Below are positions 25,507 to 34,779 of a stretch of 64,000 nucleotides of DNA, piece after piece. Each line of letters opens with the position of its first letter. The stretch's first letter is position 1. The translations under genes and the position numbers were made by a program. Origin of the DNA: Phyllobacterium zundukense (GTDB taxonomy: Bacteria; Pseudomonadota; Alphaproteobacteria; Rhizobiales; Rhizobiaceae). The notes beneath the pieces are model-generated. The model was not told the origin of the DNA and made no database searches. It saw only the letters and a list, made by a program, of their open reading frames with translations. Location of the stretch: assembly GCF_002764115.1 (NCBI RefSeq), contig NZ_CP017940.1, positions 3,570,501-3,634,500 of the forward strand. The letters are read 5' to 3'.

Positions 25507-26589
25507 CTATGCCGCCAGTTTCTGGCGGCGGGTGACGGAATTGCCGCCCGCGTCGAAAATCATCAGATTGCGTGGATCGATGAAGATGTCGATCGACTCG
25601 TCGGGCGAATAGATATGGATGCCGTGCGTCAGCATGGTCCAGCGTGCATCGGCAAAGGAGAGATGCACATAACTTTCCGAACCGGTGATCTCCGTCGCGG
25701 TGACAGTGGCCTTCAGGCCGATTTCATCAGGATTGGTGCGAACTGTGGCCACATGATGCGGCTGGAAGCCGATCGTGTAGGTGCCGTCGGCAATATCGGC
25801 GAGATGCGCCGGGACCGGCAGGGCGACGCCGCCCTCCAGCTGGAACGCCTTACCGAACTTGGCCAGCGCAATGGTGTTGAGCGGCGGATCGGCAAAAGTC
25901 TGCGCGGTGATCAGGTCGTCCGGCTTGCGGAATACATCGATGGTCGGCCCGAACTGGGTAATCCGGCCCTCGGACAATGTCGCTGTATTGCCGCTGAGCA
26001 GCAATGCCTCATGCGGTTCGGTGGTGGCATAGACGAAGATCGTGCCGGATTCGGCAAAGATCTTCGGCAGTTCCTGCCGCAATTCCTCGCGCAGCTTGTA
26101 GTCGAGATTGGCCAGCGGTTCGTCAAGCAGCACCAGCTTGGCGTTCTTGACGATGGCGCGCGCCAGCGCGGTGCGCTGCTGCTGGCCGCCGGAGAGGTTG
26201 AGCGGCGTGCGGCCAAGGAAGGGCGTGAGCTTCAGCAGTTCGGCAGCCTTGCGCACCTCGCGGTCGATGGTCGCGCTGTCGGCACCGGCAACGCGCATCG
26301 GCGAGGCAATGTTCTCATAGACGGTGAAAGCCGGATAATTGATGAACTGCTGGTAGACCATGGCGACGGAGCGCTTTTGCACCGGCACGCCGGTCACGTC
26401 CTTGCCGTCGAACCAGACCGAACCGGAGGTGGGCACATCGAGCCCCGCCATGATACGCATGAGACTGGTCTTGCCGGACAGGGTAGGCCCAAGCAGGACA
26501 TTCAGCGTCGCATGTTCCAAAGTCAGCGAAATATCGCTGAGATGGGGCTTGCCACCCACAACTTTGGATACATTCCGCAATTCCAGCAT
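25507..26589 (-). CDS. glpS: glycerol ABC transporter ATPase GlpS (H-loop His missing)
   Basis: A 360-residue MalK-like ATPase. Walker A is Gly-Pro-Thr-Leu-Ser-Gly-Lys-Thr (34-41), Q-loop Gln80, a canonical Leu-Ser-Gly-Gly-Gln signature (132-136), and Walker B with Glu157. At the switch, where Thr-His-Asp-Gln is normal, it reads Thr-Thr-Glu-Pro (189-192), so the catalytic histidine is replaced by Thr190. Start at 26589 has GGGAGG upstream; a frame running to 26628 adds only non-conserved residues. It lies 61 bases after glpD and 8 before glpT. Confidence 0.88.
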   Translation of the reverse strand: MLELRNVSKVVGGKPHLSDISLTLEHATLNVLLGPTLSGKTSLMRIMAGLDVPTSGSVWFDGKDVTGVPVQKRSVAMVYQQFINYPAFTVYENIASPMRVAGADSATIDREVRKAAELLKLTPFLGRTPLNLSGGQQQRTALARAIVKNAKLVLLDEPLANLDYKLREELRQELPKIFAESGTIFVYATTEPHEALLLSGNTATLSEGRITQFGPTIDVFRKPDDLITAQTFADPPLNTIALAKFGKAFQLEGGVALPVPAHLADIADGTYTIGFQPHHVATVRTNPDEIGLKATVTATEITGSESYVHLSFADARWTMLTHGIHIYSPDESIDIFIDPRNLMIFDAGGNSVTRRQKLAA

Positions 26590-26650
26590 TCCAACTCCTC
26601 CCTGAGACAATGTGGACCCTCCGCCCACACCGCCTCTCCTTCAATTCAAT

Positions 26651-28216
26651 CTATTCGGCCGCAAGCTTGCGCCGCCGGTCGACCGCATCTTCCATGAAGC
26701 GATCAAGTGCGACTGCCTCGTCAGCGGTCAAATGCAAACCCTTCTTGGTGCGGCGCCACAACACGTCCTGCGCTGTCACCGCCCATTCATGTTCGATCTG
26801 GTAGCGCACTTCGGCCTCGTAGAGATCGGAACCGAAATGCTTGCCGAGATCGTCGATCGACGCCGCCTTGCCCAAAAGGACGCGCGCCTTGGTGCCGTAA
26901 AGCCGGAAGAGGCGGTGCGCATGGCGTGCCTCGAGAAACGGGTAGTCCGCTTTCAATTTTTGCAATTCTGCATCGAAGGCAGTCGCGGCGAAATCACCGC
27001 CCGGCAGCGTACCGCTGGCGGTCCACGGCTTGCCGCGTTTGCCAAGCTGGTCCTCGATCTTTTCCAGCATGTGCTCGGACAGGCGCCGGTAGGTGGTGAT
27101 CTTGCCGCCGAAAATATTCAGCAGCGGCGCCTGGCCTTCCGGCGCGTCGGCCTTCAGCACGTAATCGCGCGTGGCTTCCTGCGCTTTCGAGGCCCCATCG
27201 TCATAAAGCGGACGCACGCCCGAATAGGTCCAGACAACGTGCTCACGCTTGACCGGCTCGACGAAATACTCGCTGGCCGCCGCACAAAGATAGTCAATCT
27301 CGGCATCGGTGATTTTCACCTCTGCTGGATTGCCGTGATAATCCTGATCGGTGGTGCCGATCAGGGTGAAATCCTGCTCATAGGGAATGGCGAAAATAAT
27401 GCGGCCGTCGGTGTTCTGGAAGAAGTACGCACGTGGATCGTCGAACTTCTTCTTCACCACGATATGGCTGCCCTGAACGAGGCGCACATTATGCGCGTTG
27501 TTGCTACCGACCACGCCGGTCAGCACTTCATCCACCCAGGGACCAGCGGCATTGACCACGAGGCGTGATCGGACTTCCTCGGTGGCACCGGTCAGGCCAT
27601 CCTGCAGGATCAGCGTCCAGGCATTGGCGTCGCGGCGGGCGCTGATGACCTTGGTGCGGGTGCGGATGACCGCGCCGCGGTCTGCCGCATCGCGGGCATT
27701 CAGCGCGACGAAGCGCGCATCGTTGACCCAGCAATCGGAATATTCGAAGGCCTTCGTATAGAGCGACTTCAGCGGCTTGGCAGCCGGATCGCGGGTCATG
27801 TCGAGCGTCTTCGTTGCCGGGAGTTTCTTGCGTCCGCCGATGTGGTCATAGAGGAAGAGACCGAGCCGCAGGAGCCAGGCCGGACGCAGGCCCGCATGAT
27901 GCGGCAGGACGAAACGCATCGGCCAGATGATATGCGGTGCATTGGCCCACAGCACTTCGCGCTCCATCAGCGATTCGCGCACCAGGCGGAATTCGTAATA
28001 TTCGAGATAGCGCAGCCCGCCATGGATCAGCTTGGTCGAACCGGAAGAGGTGCCGCTGGCAAGATCGTTCATCTCGGCAAGGAACACCGAATAGCCACGG
28101 CCAACGGCATCACGTGCGATGCCGCATCCATTGATGCCGCCACCGATAACGAAGATGTCGTAGATCTGTTCAGCCAAACCCGGCAATCCCATCCTCCCCA
28201 TTTCGCAACGCACCAT
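26651..28216 (-). CDS. glpD: glycerol-3-phosphate dehydrogenase, FAD-dependent (GlpD)
   Basis: A 521-residue flavoprotein of the GlpD family: FAD loop Gly-Gly-Gly-Ile-Asn-Gly-Cys-Gly-Ile-Ala-Arg-Asp-Ala (about 26-38), the signature Ser-Gly-Thr-Ser-Ser-Gly-Ser-Thr-Lys-Leu-Ile-His-Gly-Gly-Leu-Arg-Tyr-Leu, and a C-terminal Asp-rich helical domain. It oxidises sn-glycerol-3-phosphate to dihydroxyacetone phosphate at the inner membrane, passing electrons to quinone. No glycerol kinase gene is in the window. The start is uncertain: ATGs at 28216, 28201 and 28192 are all in frame and none has a well-spaced ribosome site. A perfect palindrome lies just upstream. Confidence 0.93.
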   Translation of the reverse strand: MVRCEMGRMGLPGLAEQIYDIFVIGGGINGCGIARDAVGRGYSVFLAEMNDLASGTSSGSTKLIHGGLRYLEYYEFRLVRESLMEREVLWANAPHIIWPMRFVLPHHAGLRPAWLLRLGLFLYDHIGGRKKLPATKTLDMTRDPAAKPLKSLYTKAFEYSDCWVNDARFVALNARDAADRGAVIRTRTKVISARRDANAWTLILQDGLTGATEEVRSRLVVNAAGPWVDEVLTGVVGSNNAHNVRLVQGSHIVVKKKFDDPRAYFFQNTDGRIIFAIPYEQDFTLIGTTDQDYHGNPAEVKITDAEIDYLCAAASEYFVEPVKREHVVWTYSGVRPLYDDGASKAQEATRDYVLKADAPEGQAPLLNIFGGKITTYRRLSEHMLEKIEDQLGKRGKPWTASGTLPGGDFAATAFDAELQKLKADYPFLEARHAHRLFRLYGTKARVLLGKAASIDDLGKHFGSDLYEAEVRYQIEHEWAVTAQDVLWRRTKKGLHLTADEAVALDRFMEDAVDRRRKLAAE

Positions 28217-28219
28217 TTC

Positions 28220-28267
28220 TTCGCAATTGCGAAAGATACACGGACTAATTACGAAAGCAATACGAAA
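28220..28267 (-). promoter_or_regulatory. putative GlpR operator region before glpD
   Basis: A perfect 14-bp palindrome TTCGCAATTGCGAA at 28220-28233, followed upstream (higher coordinates) by two further CGAAA cores at 28252-28256 and 28263-28267, about 11 bases apart. The same CGAAA/TTTCG words form the inverted repeat before glpR, suggesting both are DeoR-type GlpR sites. Confidence 0.55.
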
Positions 28268-28313
28268 CTAAAAAGAACTATAACGCGCTTCACAATCCCG
28301 CACAAGTGGGTCT

Positions 28314-29078
28314 TCAGACGGATGTTTCGATCAATCGAACGTCAGCGTCCGCACAGATTCGGCGGATTGCTTCGCTTTCGCAGCGATCGGTAATGAAGGT
28401 GTTGACCTGCGACAGGTGGCCAATGCGCACCGGCGCCGTGCGCTCGAACTTGGTCGAATCAGAAACAAGAATCACATGGCGGGCATTGGCCATGATGGCC
28501 TGCGCCACCTTGACCTCGCGAAAGTCGAAATCAAGCAGCGCCCCGTCGCTGTCGATGGCCGAGGTGCCGATGACGGCAAAATCCACCTTGAACTGGCGGA
28601 TGAAATCGACGGCCGCCTCGCCGACGATACCGCCATCGGAACCACGAACCACACCGCCGGCGATGACCACCTCAATGTCCGGGTAAATGCGCAACTTATT
28701 GGCAACATTGATATTATTTGTAATTATCATCAAACCTTTGCGATCAAGCAGTGCCTGGCCCACCGCTTCAGTGGTCGTGCCGATATTGACGAAGAGCGAG
28801 GCATTGTCAGGAATGAGATTGGCGGCCGCCCGGCCGATTGCTTCCTTCTCGCTTGCGGCAATCAGTCTTCGCGCCTCGTATTCGAGATTTTGCACGCCGG
28901 AAGGAAACAGCGCGCCGCCGTGAATTCGGGTGAGCAGACGCTGGTCGCACAGATCGTTGAGATCCTTGCGGATGGTCTGCGGCGTCAGGTTGAAATGGAC
29001 GGCGAGATCATCCACCAGGACGCGGCCATGCTCCTTGGCCATTTCCAGAATTTCGGTGTGTCTGGGCGGCAGGAACAT
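28314..29078 (-). CDS. glpR: DeoR-family glycerol regulon repressor GlpR
   Basis: A 254-residue DeoR-family repressor: N-terminal winged helix (Arg-His-Thr-Glu-Ile-Leu ... Val-Asp-Asp-Leu-Ala-Val-His-Phe-Asn-Leu-Thr-Pro-Gln-Thr-Ile-Arg-Lys-Asp-Leu, about 6-40) and a sugar-phosphate-binding domain with Asn-Ile-Gly-Thr-Thr-Thr and Asp-Ser-Thr-Lys-Phe. Length matches E. coli GlpR. I choose the ATG at 29078 because AAGG lies about 7 bases upstream; an ATG at 29114 has no ribosome site and falls within operator-like repeats. The ligand is probably glycerol-3-phosphate. It lies directly upstream of glpD, transcribed the same way. Confidence 0.88.
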   Translation of the reverse strand: MFLPPRHTEILEMAKEHGRVLVDDLAVHFNLTPQTIRKDLNDLCDQRLLTRIHGGALFPSGVQNLEYEARRLIAASEKEAIGRAAANLIPDNASLFVNIGTTTEAVGQALLDRKGLMIITNNINVANKLRIYPDIEVVIAGGVVRGSDGGIVGEAAVDFIRQFKVDFAVIGTSAIDSDGALLDFDFREVKVAQAIMANARHVILVSDSTKFERTAPVRIGHLSQVNTFITDRCESEAIRRICADADVRLIETSV

Positions 29079-29090
29079 CGCGCAAGCCTT

Positions 29091-29160
29091 CATTTTCGTT
29101 TTCTGTTCCATCATACGAAAACGAAAATGAACTTATGTCAATTGGCAGGAAAGCGAAAAC
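29091..29160. promoter_or_regulatory. inverted repeats before glpR (putative autoregulatory GlpR sites)
   Basis: A perfect 13-bp inverted repeat CATTTTCGTTTTC (29091-29103) and GAAAACGAAAATG (29117-29129), arms 13 bases apart, plus a related GAAAGCGAAAAC at 29149-29160. The arms share the CGAAA words found before glpD. Confidence 0.6.
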
Positions 29161-29173
29161 GGCCGATTTCGAC

Positions 29174-30199
29174 CTAGGCCGTGGCCCCTTCGATGACCTC
29201 ATAGCCGGTATTGATGATGGTCTTTTCGGCAGGCCGATCGCGGCTTTCGAGCAGTTTTTCCGCGGCCGTCTTGCCGATCAGGAACCGTTTCGAGAGGATC
29301 GTCGAAAGCGGCAGGGGCATGGCCTGACCGATATCCAGTCCATTGAAGCCGAATATTCCGAGCTGCTGCTTCACGGCGATTCCCGCATGCATGCAATGGA
29401 AGATACCGCCCATCGCCATGTCATCATTGGGAAAGACCACCACATCGAGCTCGGGGTGGGCGGCAAGAAGAATCTCCAGCGAATCACGTCCGGCTTTGGT
29501 CGAGCTTGGTCCGGGATACCGATGCTCGGCCGTCAACGACAGCCCCGCCTCTCGCAGCGAGGTGCAGAGCCCCTCATAGCGGGCGCTGGCTCGATCATCG
29601 GTGACCACATTATGCCCGGCATAACCGAAGCGTCGATAACCACGCTGGATAAGATGCCGCCCGGTGTCATAGCCAGCCTGCCGATGCGACATGCCAACGG
29701 CAATATCGACGGGGTCGCCATCGATGTCCATGAGCTCGGCGACGCGAAACCTTCCATGCTCCAGATGCCGGCGCGCTGTCGGTGTATGGTGCAGACCGGC
29801 GAGTATCACCGCTGCCGGTTGCCAGGCAAGGAACGAGACAAGAATGCGCTCCTCGATCAGCGGATCATAATCCGTCACGCCGATCACTGGCTGAAACGCC
29901 GTTTCTGTGAGAGCTGTGTGGATACCGCGCAGGACATCGGGAAAGACAATGTTGGAGAGCGATGGCAGGAGGACGCTCATCAATGTCGATCCGGCAGAAG
30001 CAAGACTGCCTGCGGCGCGGTTGGGAATATAGCCAAGCTCGGCAATGGCGTTAAGCACGCGTTCACGGGTCGTATCAGCAATCGGCCCCTGGGCGCGAAC
30101 GACGCGTGAAGCAGTAATTTCGCTCACGCCAGCCAGCCGTGCGACATCGGCCAGGGTCGGCATGTCCGGACTTCGGTTAGCGTTGCGTTTGCGCGGCAT
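29174..30199 (-). CDS. LacI-family repressor, GntR (gluconate)-like
   Basis: A 341-residue LacI-family protein: basic N-terminus, helix-turn-helix Thr-Leu-Ala-Asp-Val-Ala-Arg-Leu-Ala-Gly-Val-Ser-Glu-Ile-Thr-Ala-Ser-Arg-Val (about 15-33), then the effector-binding domain. The HTH and Pro-Asn-Arg-Ala-Ala-Gly-Ser-Leu-Ala hinge resemble gluconate-type GntR repressors. It is divergent from the sugar-acid operon starting at 30363, with two operator-like palindromes between them, so it most likely senses a sugar acid and represses that operon. Its 3' end is about 95 bases before the glpR start, but it need not regulate glycerol genes. Confidence 0.88.
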   Translation of the reverse strand: MPRKRNANRSPDMPTLADVARLAGVSEITASRVVRAQGPIADTTRERVLNAIAELGYIPNRAAGSLASAGSTLMSVLLPSLSNIVFPDVLRGIHTALTETAFQPVIGVTDYDPLIEERILVSFLAWQPAAVILAGLHHTPTARRHLEHGRFRVAELMDIDGDPVDIAVGMSHRQAGYDTGRHLIQRGYRRFGYAGHNVVTDDRASARYEGLCTSLREAGLSLTAEHRYPGPSSTKAGRDSLEILLAAHPELDVVVFPNDDMAMGGIFHCMHAGIAVKQQLGIFGFNGLDIGQAMPLPLSTILSKRFLIGKTAAEKLLESRDRPAEKTIINTGYEVIEGATA

Positions 30200-30230
30200 G
30201 GACCCCCATCCAGTGCATCTGACAAGAATA

Positions 30231-30246
30231 ATGACAGCGCTACCAT
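30231..30246. promoter_or_regulatory. LacI-family operator, imperfect copy
   Basis: ATGACAGCGCTACCAT, a 13-of-16 match to the perfect palindrome at 30285-30300, 31 bases upstream of the repressor start. It is likely the autoregulatory site. Confidence 0.65.
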
Positions 30247-30284
30247 AAAAGGCTTGATGAACGCTAGTCAGTATGCATAACTTT

Positions 30285-30300
30285 ATGACAGCGCTGTCAT
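30285..30300. promoter_or_regulatory. LacI-family operator, perfect palindrome
   Basis: ATGACAGCGCTGTCAT is a perfect 16-bp palindrome with a central CG, 62 bases before the first gene of the rightward operon and 54 bp from the imperfect copy. It is the expected target of the adjacent GntR-like LacI protein. Confidence 0.85.
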
Positions 30301-30362
30301 CCGTCTATTTCTGACATTGCTGCCATAAGCCCGGGAGAGGCTTACAGGGAGGTTCATCGCCT

Positions 30363-31346
30363 ATGCATGTGCTTGTTATCGGTGCAGCCGGAATGGTTGG
30401 CCGTAAATTGCTTGACAGAATCGCATCCGAACCGGGTGCATTGGGTGGAGAAATCGACAGGCTGACGCTTGTCGACGTGATCGAGCCTGTCGCGCCCGCC
30501 GCTCTCGCCGGTATTTCCATAACCAAGGCTGCGGACCTTTCGGATGCTGGCGTTGCGGAAGCGCTGATCGCCAGCCGCCCCGATATGATCTTCCATCTGG
30601 CAGCCATCGTCTCTGGTGAAGCGGAAGCCGATTTCGAAAAAGGCTACAAGGTCAATCTCGACGGCACACGCGAATTGTTCGAAGCAATCCGGCTCGAAGG
30701 CAAGAAGGCTCCATACCGGCCGCGCGTGGTGTTTGCCTCGTCGATCGCCGTGTTCGGCACACCCTTTCCTGACAAGATCGGCGATGAGTTCTTCACGACG
30801 CCGCTAACCAGCTACGGGACGCAGAAAGCGATTTCCGAGCTTCTCCTGTCCGACTACAGCCGCCGCGGCTTTTTCGACGGGATCGGCATTCGCCTGCCGA
30901 CGATCTGCATTCGTCCCGGCAAGCCGAACAAAGCTGCGTCGGGCTTCTTCTCCAATATCCTGCGCGAACCCCTGGTCGGGCACGAAGCCGTTTTGCCGGT
31001 CGATGAAAATGTCCGCCACTGGTTTGCCAGCCCGCGCTCGGCAGTCGGATTCTTCGTTCACGCAGCGACGCTCGATCTGGACAAAGTTGGCTCCCGGCGT
31101 AATCTGTCCATGCCGGGCCTCTCGGCATTGGTCGGCGAGGAGATCGCCGCACTGAAGCGTGTCGCCGGCGACAAGGCGGTAAAGCTGATCCGGCGTGAAC
31201 CGGACGCAACAATCCAGAAGATCGTTGCCGGCTGGGCCACAGACTTCGATACAAAGCGAGCAACGGAGCTCGGCTTCCGGGCGGAGACGGCTTTCGACGA
31301 AATCATCAAGGCACATATCGAAGACGAATTGGGCGGGAATATCTAA
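30363..31346 (+). CDS. NAD-dependent epimerase/dehydratase family dehydrogenase (DenD-like)
   Basis: A 327-residue extended SDR: Gly-Ala-Ala-Gly-Met-Val-Gly-Arg nucleotide loop (about 7-14), Val-Asp-Val-Ile for NAD, Ser-Ser in Phe-Ala-Ser-Ser-Ile-Ala-Val-Phe-Gly, and Tyr-Gly-Thr-Gln-Lys active-site pair. The whole pattern resembles D-erythronate dehydrogenase (DenD), but the usual partners OtnK, OtnC and OtnI are absent here. It is the first gene of the operon under the LacI operators, so it may oxidise a sugar or aldonate that induces the system. The substrate is unknown. Confidence 0.8.
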   Translation: MHVLVIGAAGMVGRKLLDRIASEPGALGGEIDRLTLVDVIEPVAPAALAGISITKAADLSDAGVAEALIASRPDMIFHLAAIVSGEAEADFEKGYKVNLDGTRELFEAIRLEGKKAPYRPRVVFASSIAVFGTPFPDKIGDEFFTTPLTSYGTQKAISELLLSDYSRRGFFDGIGIRLPTICIRPGKPNKAASGFFSNILREPLVGHEAVLPVDENVRHWFASPRSAVGFFVHAATLDLDKVGSRRNLSMPGLSALVGEEIAALKRVAGDKAVKLIRREPDATIQKIVAGWATDFDTKRATELGFRAETAFDEIIKAHIEDELGGNI

Positions 31347-31349
31347 GTC

Positions 31350-32126
31350 ATGGCTTTCAAAGAGGATTCAGGCAAAGGCAAAATCGCACTGGTGACAGGT
31401 GGCGGTACTGGCGTTGGCAAGGCGATTTCCACCGCGCTGCTTGACGCGGGCTATACGGTCATCATCTCCGGCCGGCGCAAGGATGTTCTCGATGACGCCG
31501 CCAAATCGCTGGGCGCCGAGACCAAAGGCAATGTAAAGGCGATCACGGCCGATGTCAGTGACCCCAAATCGGTTGCCGCGCTGTTCGATGCAATCAAATC
31601 TGAATTCGGACGGCTCGACCTTCTCGTCAACAATGCCGGGATCAATGTGCCGAACATCGCGATGGAAGAGCTCAGCTTCGAGCACTGGAATGCCATCGTT
31701 GGCGCCAATCTGACCGGTGTTTTCCTTTGCACCCAGCAGGCTATGAAACTGATGAAAGCGCAGTCGCCCCGCGGCGGGCGCATCATCAACAATGGCTCTA
31801 TCTCGGCGCAGACACCGCGTCCAAATTCCGCACCCTATACGGCAACGAAACATGCAGTCACCGGCTTGACCAAGTCGACGGCGCTGGATGGCAGACCGTT
31901 CGACATTGCCTGCGGGCAGATCGACATTGGCAATGCGACAACCGAGATGACATCGAAGATGGCAAGCGGGGTGATGCAGGCCAATGGCGAGACGGCCAGC
32001 GAGCCGACAATACCGGCGCACCATATCGGCGACGCGGTGGTTCATATGGCCAGCCTGCCGCTCGAGGCAAATGTTCTGACCATGACGATCATGGCGACGA
32101 AAATGCCGCTTGTCGGACGCGGATAG
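31350..32126 (+). CDS. SDR-family oxidoreductase
   Basis: A 258-residue classical SDR, three bases after the preceding gene. Cofactor loop Thr-Gly-Gly-Gly-Thr-Gly-Val-Gly (about 16-23), Asn-Asn-Ala-Gly-Ile-Asn, catalytic Ser (Asn-Gly-Ser-Ile-Ser) and Tyr-Thr-Ala-Thr-Lys. A Ser-Gly-Arg-Arg after beta-2 suggests NADP(H) may be accepted. In context it likely oxidises the imported sugar or its lactol; a second, distinct SDR appears later in the operon and probably does a different step. Confidence 0.85.
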   Translation: MAFKEDSGKGKIALVTGGGTGVGKAISTALLDAGYTVIISGRRKDVLDDAAKSLGAETKGNVKAITADVSDPKSVAALFDAIKSEFGRLDLLVNNAGINVPNIAMEELSFEHWNAIVGANLTGVFLCTQQAMKLMKAQSPRGGRIINNGSISAQTPRPNSAPYTATKHAVTGLTKSTALDGRPFDIACGQIDIGNATTEMTSKMASGVMQANGETASEPTIPAHHIGDAVVHMASLPLEANVLTMTIMATKMPLVGRG

Positions 32127-32192
32127 GAACGAAGCGACGGCGATTCGGGAGCAGCGCCGTTCAGGATCTAGGATAATTTGGGAGGAAAAGGC

Positions 32193-33257
<1,065 letters not shown>

Positions 33258-33388
33258 GAGTTGTCTAAGCCGCATCCGCCAGTCGGGGAGCAGATGCTGG
33301 TCATAATATACCCGAGAACAGCATGGCCCAGAATGTGGGAGCGTTTTGAACAAGGCCGTATGTCCATGGAAACCCAGGAGGAGTATCA

Positions 33389-34702
33389 ATGACTATCAAC
33401 AGAAGACATCTTCTCGGCGCATCTGCCGGGCTCGTCGCTGCCGCCGGACTGAACCGGTTCGGCCTCAGCCCTGCTTTCGCGCAAGCCGCCCCCGCCTACA
33501 AGCCCGAGGAAGGTGCAACCCTTCGCCTGCTGCGCTGGGTGCCGTTCGTGCCGGCCGAAGAGGCGGCATGGCTCGCAAATACCAAGAAGTTCACCGAGGC
33601 CACCGGCGTGCAGGTGCGCATCGACAAGGAAAGTTGGGAAGACGTCCGCCCGAAGGCTGCAGTTGCCGCCAATGTCGGCTCAGGACCGGACATGGTCATG
33701 AGCTGGTTCGACGATCCGCAGCAATATCCGGACAAGCTGATCGAGGTGTCCGAGCTTGGCGAATATCTCGGCAAGGCGCATGGTGGCTGGTATCCGGGTC
33801 TCGAAGGCTATGCCAAGCGCGACGGCAAGTTCATCGCCCTGCCGCTTTGTGCTATCGGCAATGCGGTGGTCTATCGCGACAGCCACATGAAGGCTGCCGG
33901 CTTCAGCGAGTTTCCGAAGGATACGGCAGGCTTCCTGGAGCTTTGCAAGGCAATGCATGCCAAGGGCACACCAGCAGGCTTCCCGCATGGCAAGGCGGTC
34001 GGCGACGGCAACAATTACGCGCATTGGCTGCTGTGGAGCCATGGCGGCAAGATAGTCGATGAGGGCGGCAAGGTGGTAATCAACAGCCCCGAGACGCTGG
34101 CATCGGTCAAATATGCGCAGGAACTCTACAAGACCTTCATTCCTGGCACGGAAAGCTGGCAGGACGTCAACAACAACCGTGCCTTCCTCGCCGGACAGGT
34201 GTCGCTGACGGCCAACGGCGTCTCGGTCTACTATGCCGCCGTGAAGGATCCGGCCATGAAAGCCATCGCCGACGACATGCGCTCGACCAACCTGCCGATC
34301 GGGCCTGTCGGCGAGTCGGTCGAACTGCACCAGACCTCGACGATCTCCATCTTCAAGCACACCAAATATCCGGAAGCAGCGAAAGCCTATCTGCAATTCA
34401 TGTACCAGGCCGAAAACATGAATGCGTGGATCCAAGGCGCCAGCGCCTATTGCTGCCAGCCGCTGAAGGAGTTCGCATCCAACCCGGTGTGGACGTCGAA
34501 TCCCATCCACGCTGCCTACGCCAAGGCTTCGGGAACCCTGCGGCCGAACGGCTATGCAGGCCCGCTCGGAACGGCTTCCGCCGGTGTCATGGCCGATTAT
34601 GTGCTGGTCGACATGTATGCCACGGCCGTGACCGGCCAGATGACGCCGGAAGACGCCATCGCCCAGGCTGAGAAGCGCGCAAACCGCTACTACAGCGTCT
34701 AG
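33389..34702 (+). CDS. sugar ABC transporter binding protein with Tat signal
   Basis: A 437-residue family 1 solute-binding protein. The N-terminus has Asn-Arg-Arg-His-Leu-Leu-Gly-Ala followed by a hydrophobic stretch and Ala-Phe-Ala-Gln near residue 32, a twin-arginine signal rather than the Sec signals on the window's other binding proteins. It may thus fold in the cytoplasm before export. It follows a 131-base gap and an AGGAGG ribosome site, and is followed by a hairpin. The ligand is probably an aldose or sugar acid. Confidence 0.85.
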   Translation: MTINRRHLLGASAGLVAAAGLNRFGLSPAFAQAAPAYKPEEGATLRLLRWVPFVPAEEAAWLANTKKFTEATGVQVRIDKESWEDVRPKAAVAANVGSGPDMVMSWFDDPQQYPDKLIEVSELGEYLGKAHGGWYPGLEGYAKRDGKFIALPLCAIGNAVVYRDSHMKAAGFSEFPKDTAGFLELCKAMHAKGTPAGFPHGKAVGDGNNYAHWLLWSHGGKIVDEGGKVVINSPETLASVKYAQELYKTFIPGTESWQDVNNNRAFLAGQVSLTANGVSVYYAAVKDPAMKAIADDMRSTNLPIGPVGESVELHQTSTISIFKHTKYPEAAKAYLQFMYQAENMNAWIQGASAYCCQPLKEFASNPVWTSNPIHAAYAKASGTLRPNGYAGPLGTASAGVMADYVLVDMYATAVTGQMTPEDAIAQAEKRANRYYSV

Positions 34703-34715
34703 GCAAGTCGAGAGG

Positions 34716-34744
34716 CTTTCCGCCGTTCTCTGGACGGCGGAAAG
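34716..34744 (+). terminator. intercistronic hairpin after the binding-protein gene
   Basis: Perfect 10-bp stem CTTTCCGCCG / CGGCGGAAAG with a 9-base loop, 13 bases after the binding-protein stop and before the permeases. There is no T-run, so partial termination or mRNA stabilisation is more likely than full termination, as at 11673-11698. Confidence 0.7.
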
Positions 34745-34779
34745 TCAATCAAGCGCTGACGAGGAAGAAGGGACATTCG

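Noticed and set aside
28201..28313. A further small gene between glpD and glpR
   Set aside because: The gap is AT-rich with CGAAA repeats and no frame with a start and ribosome site.
30363..31346. Tetronate (erythronate) catabolic operon
   Set aside because: The DenD-like gene alone is present; OtnK, OtnC and OtnI partners are missing, so the operon is better explained as an aldonate/diketo-acid route.
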